From Trebonia sp963767685 (GTDB lineage Bacteria; Actinomycetota; Actinomycetes; Streptosporangiales; Streptosporangiaceae), in NCBI GenBank assembly GCA_963767685.1, contig CAVYEZ010000005.1:744001-808000 (forward strand): 64,000 nt of DNA, written 5' to 3'. A program made the position numbers and the translations under genes. Shown here one piece after another: positions 24,965 through 32,599 of the stretch (position 1 is its first letter; each line of letters begins with the position of its first letter). The notes beneath the pieces were generated by a model. That model was given only the letters and a program-made list of their open reading frames with translations, did no database searches and had not been told where the DNA came from.

Positions 24965-25828
24965 ATGCTCACACATGGACCAACGCGGGCCAACGCGATT
25001 GCCCTCACCCTATCGACGCTGCTCGGGCTGGGCGCGCTGGCCGGCTGCAGCGGCAGCGGCGGCGGTCCGGCTCCGGCGGCGACAACCGCGCCGGCCAGCC
25101 GGTCCGGGTCGCCGTCGGCGGTGTCATCCGCGGGGTTGGCCCAAGGCGCGCCGACCCCGGCCAATCAGGTCGCGAAGTCGGCTCCCGCCCTCCTCAGCGG
25201 CGCCCGGGCCGCCTTGCGCGACGGCCGCTCGGTGCACATCGACATCACCGACCGCTCGTCGCAAGGGTCGATCACGTACTCGGACGACGCGGCGGCCAAC
25301 GGCGGCCAGCAGGTCATCACGGTCGACGGAGCGGGCCACGCGACCATCCTGTTCGTCGCCGGGGTGGGCTACGTCCAGGCCGACGCCGGGGGCCTGGTGG
25401 ACCTCTTCCAGGTGCCGCAGTCGCAGGCGGACAAGTTCGCCGGCCAGTGGATCGCCCTCAAGAGCGGCGAGAAGCTCGGCGCGAGCAGCTACGACGACGT
25501 GACCGCGGGGATCACGCTGGCCTCGGTCGCCAGCGAGCTTCAGCTGACCGGGACTCCCGCGCTGAGCGCGCCCACCTCCGTCGGCGGCCAGCGGGTCGTC
25601 GGAGTGCAGGCGCCGATGCCGGCCAGCGCCCAGCTGCCCGCCGCGGCGCGGGACGTCCTTTACATGACGGACAACTCGCTGCTGCGGCCCGTGCTGTCCG
25701 AGGTGACGAACGCCGGCGCCTACGAGTACCGGATGTCGTTCAGCCAGTGGGGCGAGGCACTGAACCTGACAGCGCCGGCGAACGCGATCCCGGCCTCCTC
25801 CGTCACCCAGTCGACCAGCATCGCGTGA
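24965..25828 (+). CDS. LppX/LprG-like lipoprotein
   Basis: A 287-residue lipoprotein: signal peptide TLSTLLGLGALAGC with lipobox LAGC (Cys about residue 28), then a Ser/Ala/Gly/Pro linker and a beta-rich domain (SVHIDITDRSSQGSITYSDD, GVGYVQADAGGLVDLFQ, GKWIALKS-like QWIALKSGEK). This matches the LppX_LprAFG fold, which in mycobacteria carries triacylated lipids across the periplasm. Here the cargo is unknown. A weak -10-like TATTCC lies seven bases before ATG 24965. It once shared a divergent promoter region with the gene now split off by the IS. Confidence 0.75.
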   Translation: MLTHGPTRANAIALTLSTLLGLGALAGCSGSGGGPAPAATTAPASRSGSPSAVSSAGLAQGAPTPANQVAKSAPALLSGARAALRDGRSVHIDITDRSSQGSITYSDDAAANGGQQVITVDGAGHATILFVAGVGYVQADAGGLVDLFQVPQSQADKFAGQWIALKSGEKLGASSYDDVTAGITLASVASELQLTGTPALSAPTSVGGQRVVGVQAPMPASAQLPAAARDVLYMTDNSLLRPVLSEVTNAGAYEYRMSFSQWGEALNLTAPANAIPASSVTQSTSIA

Positions 25829-25969
25829 AGCGGCGGCCCGGGCCGGGCGGGGCCGAAGCAGCCGCCCGGCGCCCGGCTGTTTACCCTCGTCACTAGGGCC
25901 ACGTGATAGGCTAAATCGGTTTATTTCAATATCGTGTGGCCGGGAAAAGGCCGATGAAAGGTGTCGCTG

Positions 25970-27361
25970 ATGAGTGCAGACGGGCAGCTGCGTTTCCCCG
26001 AGGGTTTCCTGTGGGGAGCGGCCACGGCCGCCTACCAGATCGAGGGCGCGCCGGATGCCGACGGCAAGGGCCAGTCGATCTGGGACACTTTTAGCCACAC
26101 GCCGGGCAAGACCTACCACGGCGACACCGGCGACGTCGCGTGCGACAGCTATCACCGCTATCCCGAGGACATCGCGCTGCTCAAGCGCCTCGGGGCGGTC
26201 GCCTACCGGCTGAGCCTGTCCTGGCCGCGCATCCAGCCGTCGGGACGCGGCGCGGTGAACGCCAAGGGCCTCGACTACTACAACCGGGTCATCGACACGC
26301 TGCTCGAGGCGGGCATCCAGCCCGCGATCACGCTCTACCACTGGGACCTGCCGCAGGCGCTGCAGGACGAGGGCGGGTGGGCGAGCCGGGACGTGGCCGG
26401 TTGGTTCGCGGACTTCGCCGAGATCGCGGGCAAGGAGTTCGGCGACCGGGTGCCGCGGTGGATCACGCTGAACGAGCCGTGGGTCTCGGCGCACGTCGGC
26501 TACCGGGACGGACGGCACGCGCCGGGGATCCGCGACGCCGCGCAGGCGGTCGCCGCCAACCACCACCTGCTGCTCGCGCACGGCCGGGCGGTCGCCGCGC
26601 TCCGCTCGACGTCACCGTCCTCCGAGGCCGGGATCACGCTCAACCTGACGGTCGAGCGGCCGGTCACGCCGGAGGCGGCCGCGCACGCCGCCGAACTCGA
26701 GGCACGGCAGAACGGTGTCTACCTCGACCCGATCTTCCGCGGCCGGTACCCCGAGCTGCTCGACGGCAACGCGGCCTACTCCCCCGCCGCCGTCCCCGGT
26801 CTGGTCCGCGACGGCGACCTCGCCGTGATCGGCGCGCCGCTTGACTTCCTCGGCGTCAACTTCTACGCGCCGCACTACGTGGGCCTGCTCAGCCCGGACG
26901 GCGAGCCGCGCCGCGGCGAGACGGTGACCGGGCCAGGCACTGTGTCCGTCCAGCCGGAAGGGCTGCCGGTCACCGCGATGAACTGGCTGGTCGAGCCGGG
27001 CGGTATCCGCGAGGTGCTGACCCGGGTCGTCGCCCCGGTGACCGGGGAGCTGCCGGTCTACGTCACCGAGAACGGGTCCGCCTGGCACGACTACGTCACG
27101 CAGGACGGGCAGGTGCACGACCAGGAGCGCATTTCCTACCTGCGCGGCCACCTGGCCGCGGTGCACGGGGCGATCACGGACGGGGTGCCGCTTAAGGGGT
27201 ACTTCGCCTGGTCGCTGCTCGACAACTTCGAGTGGGCGGAAGGGTACGCGAAGCGGTTCGGGCTCGCGTTCGTCGAGTTCGAGACGCAGCGGCGGATCCT
27301 CAAGCGCAGCGGCGAGTTCTACGCGTCGGTGGTCGCGGCGAACGCGCTGCCCGCCGACTGA
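25970..27361 (+). CDS. GH1 family beta-glucosidase
   Basis: A 463-residue glycoside hydrolase family 1 enzyme, full length. N-terminal FPEGFLWGAATAAYQIEGA, general acid/base Glu in WITLNEPWVSAHVGY (about residue 168) and nucleophile Glu in LPVYVTENGSAWHDY (about 363), ending GYFAWSLLDNFEWAEGYAKRFGL. It hydrolyses beta-glucosides such as cellobiose inside the cell (no signal peptide). ATG 25970 is preferred, with GAAAGG (25956-25961) upstream; GTG 25961 would add three residues. No sugar transporter or regulator gene adjoins it. The upstream region is AT-rich and probably holds its promoter. Confidence 0.95.
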   Translation: MSADGQLRFPEGFLWGAATAAYQIEGAPDADGKGQSIWDTFSHTPGKTYHGDTGDVACDSYHRYPEDIALLKRLGAVAYRLSLSWPRIQPSGRGAVNAKGLDYYNRVIDTLLEAGIQPAITLYHWDLPQALQDEGGWASRDVAGWFADFAEIAGKEFGDRVPRWITLNEPWVSAHVGYRDGRHAPGIRDAAQAVAANHHLLLAHGRAVAALRSTSPSSEAGITLNLTVERPVTPEAAAHAAELEARQNGVYLDPIFRGRYPELLDGNAAYSPAAVPGLVRDGDLAVIGAPLDFLGVNFYAPHYVGLLSPDGEPRRGETVTGPGTVSVQPEGLPVTAMNWLVEPGGIREVLTRVVAPVTGELPVYVTENGSAWHDYVTQDGQVHDQERISYLRGHLAAVHGAITDGVPLKGYFAWSLLDNFEWAEGYAKRFGLAFVEFETQRRILKRSGEFYASVVAANALPAD

Positions 27362-27376
27362 CTGCCGCGGGAGCTG

Positions 27377-27398
27377 CCGGCGGGCGGCCGCCCGCCGG
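27377..27398. terminator. Perfect 22-base GC palindrome after the beta-glucosidase
   Basis: A self-complementary 22-base sequence starting CCGGCGGGCGG, 16 bases behind the stop. The unit GAGCTGCCGGCGGGCGGCC is repeated about 30 bases downstream (27399-27418), so two overlapping hairpins can form. Confidence 0.5.
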
Positions 27399-27555
27399 GA
27401 GCTGCCGGCGGGCGGCCGGGAGCGCGCGTAGCCGCCCGGTTAGTGTCCCGGCTTCGAGATTCCGCACCACCAATCGCTTGATCAGCGGTCCGCTGGCCAG
27501 GCACTTGGTGCGGGACGCAACTCACGTGGTGCGCAGGGAACTCAGGGCCGGGTCA

Positions 27556-27981
27556 CTAGGCGGCGGACAGCGCCAGGAAGAAGTCGACGCGGTCGGCGAG
27601 CGCGGACAGGTCACGGCCGGTGAGCGCCTCGACCCGGCTGATCCGGTACCGCACGGTGTTGACGTGCACGTACATCAGCGACGCGCAGGCCGACCACGAC
27701 CCGTCGCAGGAGAGGAACGACCGCAGGGTGGCTAGCAGCTCGGCGTTATGCCGGTCGTCGTAGTCCGTGAGCGGGCCGAGGAGCCGGTCCCTGAACGAGC
27801 GCAGCACCGGCGTGGGCACGCTGGCGAGCAGTTGCTCGTGCAGGGGCGGCTCCGGCCCGCCGGCGGAGCCGGGCCCGGCGTCGGCGACGGGCCTGCCGTC
27901 GCCGACGACGGGCTCGCCGGCGACCGCAGCCGACGCCTCCAGTCGTTCCGCTGGCATCTCAAGGGATTCGCTGACCCGCAC
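27556..27981 (-). CDS. Truncated PucR-family regulator, DNA-binding part only
   Basis: A 141-residue protein ending in the PucR C-terminal helix-turn-helix: LLATLRSFLSCDGSWSACASLMYVHVNTVRYRISRVEALTGRDLS with the HVNTVRYR recognition region, then RVDFFLALSA. Complete PucR regulators have about 500 residues with an N-terminal purine-sensing half; here only the last 100 conserved residues and a short Pro/Gly-rich lead remain. GTG 27981 has GGAGG five bases upstream, so it may still be made. It diverges from the urate-breakdown genes, as a PucR regulator would, and a perfect operator-like repeat lies between them. Confidence 0.75.
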   Translation of the reverse strand: MRVSESLEMPAERLEASAAVAGEPVVGDGRPVADAGPGSAGGPEPPLHEQLLASVPTPVLRSFRDRLLGPLTDYDDRHNAELLATLRSFLSCDGSWSACASLMYVHVNTVRYRISRVEALTGRDLSALADRVDFFLALSAA

Positions 27982-28010
27982 GCGCACCTCCAGTTGGCGA
28001 CCGCGCTACC

Positions 28011-28061
28011 GTAACGCGCGCATGTTTATCGGAAGCTACAAGACGAATAGCCGCGCGTTAC
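28011..28061. promoter_or_regulatory. Ten-base inverted repeat between pucR-like and urate genes
   Basis: GTAACGCGCG (28011-28020) and CGCGCGTTAC (28052-28061), perfectly complementary with a 31-base spacer, centred in the divergent region. It is a good candidate operator for the PucR-type regulator or another repressor of the urate genes. Confidence 0.55.
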
Positions 28062-28127
28062 ATCGGCTCCGGTGTGGCGCGGCGGGCGTGCGCGCCGCGG
28101 CTTCTACCCTCGTAACCGGGAGGTTCC

Positions 28128-28598
28128 GTGACCCTGGCCTCGTTCAACGCGGCACCGGAGCCGGAGGCGGTGGCGGCGATGCTGGCGTGCTGCGCGTCGC
28201 ACCGGTTCGCCACGGCGATGGCGGGCGGCCGGCCCTATGCGTCGCCGGGCGCCGCGGTCGCCGCCGCCCTGGCCGTCTTCGAGTCGCTGACGTGGACCGA
28301 CGTGCTTGAGGCGATGGGCGCTCACCCGCGGATCGGCGCCCGCGCGTCCGGGCCGTCGGCCGCCGAGCAGTCCGGCGTGACCGACGACTCACGAGCGGCC
28401 CTGGCGGCCGGGAACGCCGCGTACGAGGAACGCTTCGGTCACGTGTTCCTCATCTGCGCCGCGGGCCTCAGCGGCGCCGAGATGCTAGGCGCCCTCGAAC
28501 AGAGGCTGAGAAATGATGAAATATCCGAACGAAGGGTAGCGGCCGCCGAGCTCCGCAAGATCACTGTCCTGCGCGTCCGGAAGGCCCTCGCCGAATGA
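28128..28598 (+). CDS. uraD: OHCU decarboxylase
   Basis: A 156-residue 2-oxo-4-hydroxy-4-carboxy-5-ureidoimidazoline decarboxylase, the step giving S-allantoin after uricase and hydroxyisourate hydrolase. The catalytic histidine is in AMGAHPRIGARA (about residue 67), and the conserved EQSGV, YEERFGHVFLICAAG and ELRKITVLRVRKAL stretches are present. GTG 28128 has GGGAGG upstream (28119-28124). It overlaps the hydrolase gene in ATGA. Uricase itself is not in the window. Confidence 0.93.
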   Translation: MTLASFNAAPEPEAVAAMLACCASHRFATAMAGGRPYASPGAAVAAALAVFESLTWTDVLEAMGAHPRIGARASGPSAAEQSGVTDDSRAALAAGNAAYEERFGHVFLICAAGLSGAEMLGALEQRLRNDEISERRVAAAELRKITVLRVRKALAE

Positions 28599-28939
28599 CC
28601 ATCTCCACCCACGTACTCGACGCCAGCCTCGGCACGCCGGCTTCCGGCGTCTCCGTCGCCCTCTCCCGGCTGGCGGGCGGCTGGCTCGACGTCGAGTCCG
28701 GCGTGACCGGCCCGGACGGCAGGCACCGGTTCGTCGCGGACACCCCGGCGGGGACCTACTGCCTGACGTTCGCGACCGGCCCGTACTTCGCCGCCCGCGC
28801 GGTCCCGGCGTTCTACCCGGAGGTCGCGATCACGTTCACGGTTCCCGCGCCCGACGACGCGGCCGCCGGGAACGTCGGGCACTTCCACGTCCCGCTGCTG
28901 CTGTCCCCGTTCGCGTACTCCACCTACCGCGGCAGCTAG
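28595..28939 (+). CDS. uraH: 5-hydroxyisourate hydrolase (transthyretin-like)
   Basis: A 114-residue transthyretin-related protein that opens the ring of 5-hydroxyisourate. It starts STHVLDASLGTPASGV, which carries the active-site His, and has GPDGRHRF, the HFHVPLLLSPFAYSTY stretch and the diagnostic C-terminal YRGS. It follows uraD with a four-base overlap (28595-28598), so both are translated together. Full length and complete. Confidence 0.95.
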   Translation: MTISTHVLDASLGTPASGVSVALSRLAGGWLDVESGVTGPDGRHRFVADTPAGTYCLTFATGPYFAARAVPAFYPEVAITFTVPAPDDAAAGNVGHFHVPLLLSPFAYSTYRGS

Positions 28940-28942
28940 GCA

Positions 28943-28955
28943 TCTTGCTGTTATC
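28943..28955 (+). repeat. Short 3'-end repeat, copy C
   Basis: TCTTGCTGTTATC begins four bases after the uraH stop. Confidence 0.65.
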
Positions 28956-29000
28956 CTCTCCGAGGGCAGCCGACTGGGCGCGTGTCACGGGCCCGCGCGG

Positions 29001-29017
29001 GCTTCTTGCCGTTATCT
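29001..29017 (+). repeat. Short 3'-end repeat, copy D
   Basis: GCTTCTTGCCGTTATCT, one base different from copies A and B (C for T), 62 bases after the uraH stop and before the converging aminotransferase gene. Confidence 0.6.
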
Positions 29018-29090
29018 CGACGGCGGGCGGACGGCGGAGGCCGCCTAGACAGCGGGGGATATGATGCCGACTCGGCAGGACCGCCTGCGG

Positions 29091-30467
29091 TCACACGCTC
29101 GGGAACAGCGGGGCCAGGGCGGCCAGGGTGGCGTGCAGGCGGGTGAGGAGCTCCTCGAGCTCTTCGTCGGTGGCGGTGAGCGGCGGGCCGATGAGGACGG
29201 CATCGCCGCGCGTGCCGTCGACGCAGAAGCGAGCGGGGTAAACGATCAGCCGGCTCGCCGCCGCGGCGGCGACCGCCTTGGCGGTGATGTCGAGCGCCGG
29301 GTCGGGCGGTTCCGCCGTGGCGGGGTCGGCGACGAACTCCAGGCCCCACATGTAGCCAAGGCCGCGGACGTCGCCGACGAAGGGGAACTCCGACGCGAGG
29401 GCCCGCAGCCGCTCCCCCAGCCAGGCGCCCCGGCCGGTCACCCGGGAAAGGATGTCCTCTTCCTCAAGTGCCTCGATGGTCGCGATGCCGGCCGCGCAGG
29501 CGAGCGGCGCGTTGGTGAACGTGTGCCCGGCGGTCATCGCTGGCTGGACGGTGCGGATTTTCTCCCACAGCCTGCCCGACAAGGCGGCGCCGCCGAGCGG
29601 CACGGTGCCGCCGCCCGCGCCCTTGGCGAAGGTGACGATGTCCGGCACCGCGCCCGAGTGCTGGAAGGCGAACCACTTCCCGGTCCGGCCGAAGCCCGAC
29701 ATGACCTCGTCGCTGATCCACAGCACGTCGCTGGTATCGCAGAGGCGGCGGAGCTCCTCGAGGAAGCCGGGCGGCGGCACGAGCACGCCGCTGCCAGAGC
29801 CGCCGACGCCCTCCAGCAGGACCGCCGCGGTCCGTCGCAGGTCAAGGGCCGCGAACTCGGCCCTGAGCCGGGCCAGGCACTCGGCGGCCGCGGTGCTGCC
29901 CGCGGGCACGGGCAGCCGGTAGACCCGCGGCGCCGTGATGGTCTCGCCCGGGTGCACGAGCGGCCGGTACGGCGCGGCGTACCGGGGCTGGCCCGACGCG
30001 CTCAGCGCGCCGGCCGTGTTGCCGTGGTAGCTGACGGAGCTCGACACGAACCGGTGCTTGTCCGCCTGGCCCCGGGCGGCCCAGTACCGGTGGGCGAACT
30101 TCATCGCGAGCTCGTTCGCCTCGGAGCCGCTGTTCACGAACATCACGTGATCGAGGCCGCCGCCGAGCCGCTCCGTCACCAGGCCGGCCAGCCGCTCGGC
30201 GGCCGAGTTCCTGAACTGGGTGCGGTGCACGTAGTCGACGGCGCTGAACTGCTCGGCGATGGCCGCGAGAACGCGCGGGTGCCCGTGCCCGAGCGTCACG
30301 GCGAGCGGCCCGGACGAGGCGTCGATGTAGTCGAGGCCCGCCTCGTCGAAGATCCGGGCGCCCTTCGCGGATACGGCCATGGGCAGGGACCGCGTGGACG
30401 ACGGGATCAGCGCCGCCGGGGCCGGGGCCACCGGAACCTGGGCGGGCGGCCGCGGCGGCGAGCTCAT
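29091..30467 (-). CDS. Class III aminotransferase
   Basis: A 458-residue PLP-dependent class III (omega-type) aminotransferase, normal length. Landmarks: GHGHPRVLAAIAEQ, FVNSGSEANELAMKFA, the SYHGNT segment, the cofactor-pairing Asp in LWISDEVMSGFGRTG and the Schiff-base lysine in TFAKGAGGGTVPLG (about residue 285), then HTFTNAPLACAA. Relatives use beta-alanine, 4-aminobutyrate, adenosyl-methionine-type or other amino donors; the exact substrate cannot be told. Its ATG (30467) overlaps the end of the ASCH gene, forming a two-gene operon. Confidence 0.92.
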   Translation of the reverse strand: MSSPPRPPAQVPVAPAPAALIPSSTRSLPMAVSAKGARIFDEAGLDYIDASSGPLAVTLGHGHPRVLAAIAEQFSAVDYVHRTQFRNSAAERLAGLVTERLGGGLDHVMFVNSGSEANELAMKFAHRYWAARGQADKHRFVSSSVSYHGNTAGALSASGQPRYAAPYRPLVHPGETITAPRVYRLPVPAGSTAAAECLARLRAEFAALDLRRTAAVLLEGVGGSGSGVLVPPPGFLEELRRLCDTSDVLWISDEVMSGFGRTGKWFAFQHSGAVPDIVTFAKGAGGGTVPLGGAALSGRLWEKIRTVQPAMTAGHTFTNAPLACAAGIATIEALEEEDILSRVTGRGAWLGERLRALASEFPFVGDVRGLGYMWGLEFVADPATAEPPDPALDITAKAVAAAAASRLIVYPARFCVDGTRGDAVLIGPPLTATDEELEELLTRLHATLAALAPLFPSV

Positions 30468-30937
30468 CGGGGGCCCGCCCCGGCGAGGGCCGCGCGCAGC
30501 AGCGCGGGAAGGTCCAGGTCCTCGCCGGCGACCAGGCGGAACCCGATGGCCACGGCCTGCGTGTCATCGTCCACCGTGAACGCGGGATCGCCGACGTACG
30601 CGCGCATTTCCGCGGAGTGCCAGTAGGCCTCGTGCCCGGCCCGCCAGTCGGCGACGCTGGCGTAGCCCTCGCCCTCGCCGAGCGCGTGCACCAGGTCGAC
30701 GTCACCGACGCGGACCACCCGGACCGTGACGATCTCGATCAGGGCGACCGGCGCGCCCGCGGAGTCGACCACCACCTCGCGGTCGCCCGGGCGGGGCAGC
30801 GGCTCGCCGTCTCGCGCGTAGTCGTCGAGCAGCCCGGTCGTCGTGGTCTTCGTCCCGGCGAGGATCGCCGCGACGAGTTGATCGCGGAGAGGGCCGGGGA
30901 AGGCGAACTCCCCGACGCCAAGCCGTCCAGCTTCCAT
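30464..30937 (-). CDS. ASCH domain protein
   Basis: A 157-residue protein of the ASCH superfamily (PUA-like beta barrel thought to bind RNA or modified nucleotides). The pattern FPGPLRDQLVAAILAGTKTTTTGLLDDY, RPGDREVVVDSAGAPVALIEIVTVRVV and WRAGHEAYW is typical; some bacterial members are amidohydrolases acting on N4-acetylcytidine. ATG 30937 is fixed by a leaderless -10 TACGCT seven bases upstream. Its stop overlaps the aminotransferase start (ATGA), so both share an mRNA. How they cooperate is not evident. Confidence 0.88.
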   Translation of the reverse strand: MEAGRLGVGEFAFPGPLRDQLVAAILAGTKTTTTGLLDDYARDGEPLPRPGDREVVVDSAGAPVALIEIVTVRVVRVGDVDLVHALGEGEGYASVADWRAGHEAYWHSAEMRAYVGDPAFTVDDDTQAVAIGFRLVAGEDLDLPALLRAALAGAGPR

Positions 30938-30944
30938 GCGGCCC

Positions 30945-30950
30945 AGCGTA
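30945..30950 (-). promoter_or_regulatory. -10 element TACGCT of the ASCH-aminotransferase operon
   Basis: TACGCT on the minus strand, exactly seven bases before ATG 30937; leaderless pattern. Confidence 0.5.
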
Positions 30951-31011
30951 GCGGCCTGCGCGCCCGAGTGGCCGGTGGGCCGGCAGGGGATGGAATGTCG
31001 GCGGAGCCGGC

Positions 31012-31017
31012 TAGCTT
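31012..31017 (+). promoter_or_regulatory. -10 element TAGCTT of the SWIM-MoxR-VWA operon
   Basis: TAGCTT ends seven bases before ATG 31025 and supports that start. Since the next four genes follow with almost no gaps, this is probably the operon's main promoter. Confidence 0.5.
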
Positions 31018-31024
31018 GCCTGCC

Positions 31025-32599
31025 ATGGCAGCCCGATGGAGTGCCGACAGCGTTCTCGCGCTCGCCCCGGACGACGCGTCCCGACGTGCCGCTGCCACGC
31101 TGGCCCGCCCCGCGCCCTGGGACGGGGCGGGCGCGGCCGGCGACCTGGTCTGGGGGCAGTGCGCGGGCTCGGGCAAGAGCCCTTACCAGGTGATCGTCGA
31201 CCTGGCGGGCCCGGCGTTCAAGTGCTCCTGCCCGTCGCGGAAGTTCCCCTGCAAGCACGCGCTCGCCGTGCTCCTGCTCTGGTCGGCGGGCACCGTCCCG
31301 GACGAGCGGGAGCCCGCCGACTACGCCCGCGCCTGGCAAGAGGCCAGGCAGGCGAAAGCGGAAGGACCAAGAGCGGCGGCCCGAACGGAGGCGGGCGACT
31401 CCCCCCGGGCCGCTGGCTCCCCGGCTTCGGCGAGCGGGGGGGCGGGGCCAGGCCCGGACGATAGCGGCTCCCCGCGAGCCGAAGGGGGCGCCCCTGCCCC
31501 CGGACTGAGGAGGGAGGGAGCGAGGGACGAGCGGACGAGCGACGAGGGAGGAGGCAGGGGTCCCGAGCGCCCGGAGGCGAGCGGGGGAAACACTGCCAGC
31601 GCGGCCAAGCGGGCGGCCGAGCGGGCCCAGCGGGTCACCGACGGCCTTACCGACCTGCGGGAATGGCTGCGCGACCAGGTCCGCGCGGGGCTGGCGGGCG
31701 GCGGCACGAGCCAGGCCGAGCTAATGGCGGCGCGCATGGTCGACGCGCAGGCTCCTGGCGTGGCGGCGGCGCTGCGCGGGCTCGCCGGCGCGGCCACGGC
31801 GAGCCCGCGTGGCGGCCCTGGCGGCCTGCTCGCCGAGTACGCGCTGCTGCACCTGCTCATCCGCGCGCATGAGCGTCTCGGCCAGCTGCCCGCGGGCCTG
31901 GCGGCGGTGGTCAGGTCCCGGGTCGGGTACCCGGTGAGCAAGCACGACGTGCTCGCGCGGCCGGCCGTCACCGATCATTGGCTCGTCCTCGCCGTCCGTG
32001 AGCTGACCGACGGCACGGTTCCCGGACGCCGCATCTGGGTGCGCGGCCGGCGAACCGGCCAGTGGGCGATGCTGCTGACCTTCGCCGCGCCGAACGGCGC
32101 CTGGCAAGACCTCGGCACCGCCCGGCTGCGACCGGGCACGGAGGTGCACGCCGACCTGCACTACTACCCCGGCCAGCCGCCGCTCCGCGCGCTCATCGGC
32201 ACCCGCCACGCCGACCCGGCGCCCGGCGCGCCACCGGGCGCGGACGACGCTATCGACGCCCAGCTCACTGACTGGTCGGCCGCCCTGGAACAGGACCCGT
32301 GGCTCACGACCTGGCCGGTGCTGCTGGCCGGCACGCCCGTGCCGTCCGTTTCCGCTCTCGATGGCGCACCCGCTGCGCACGGGAGCGGGCTGGCCGGCGA
32401 CGCGCCGCCGGCAGGCCAGGGAAGCCGGTGGCACCTGGTCGACCGCGCCGGCCGCGCGCTGCCCCTGGCTGACCGCGAGTCGCTGTGGACGTTGCTGGCC
32501 GTGTCCGGCGGGGACCCGGTCACGGTGGCCGGCGAATGGCACCCGGACGGCCTGGTCGCGCTGACGACCTGGCACGGCGATCAGGCGGTAATGCTATGA
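31025..32599 (+). CDS. SWIM zinc-finger protein
   Basis: A 524-residue protein with a SWIM zinc finger near the N-terminus: FKCSCPSRKFPCKHALAVLLL (CxC...CxH, about residues 63-76), a motif that binds nucleic acid or proteins. A long low-complexity linker rich in Gly, Ala, Ser and Pro (about 105-200) separates it from an alpha/beta C-terminal part (LREWLRDQVRAGLAGGG, LVLAVRELTDGTVPGRRIWVRG, LHYYPGQPPLRALIG). It is the first gene of a five-gene coupled operon and its stop overlaps the next start in ATGA. It may supply substrate recognition for the MoxR-VWA machine; that is inference. Confidence 0.88.
   Translation: MAARWSADSVLALAPDDASRRAAATLARPAPWDGAGAAGDLVWGQCAGSGKSPYQVIVDLAGPAFKCSCPSRKFPCKHALAVLLLWSAGTVPDEREPADYARAWQEARQAKAEGPRAAARTEAGDSPRAAGSPASASGGAGPGPDDSGSPRAEGGAPAPGLRREGARDERTSDEGGGRGPERPEASGGNTASAAKRAAERAQRVTDGLTDLREWLRDQVRAGLAGGGTSQAELMAARMVDAQAPGVAAALRGLAGAATASPRGGPGGLLAEYALLHLLIRAHERLGQLPAGLAAVVRSRVGYPVSKHDVLARPAVTDHWLVLAVRELTDGTVPGRRIWVRGRRTGQWAMLLTFAAPNGAWQDLGTARLRPGTEVHADLHYYPGQPPLRALIGTRHADPAPGAPPGADDAIDAQLTDWSAALEQDPWLTTWPVLLAGTPVPSVSALDGAPAAHGSGLAGDAPPAGQGSRWHLVDRAGRALPLADRESLWTLLAVSGGDPVTVAGEWHPDGLVALTTWHGDQAVML

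Noticed and set aside
24422..24976. Longer tnpB frame starting at 24976
   Set aside because: The extra 185 residues are antisense of tnpA and the left end; the leaderless -10 fixes the start at 24421.
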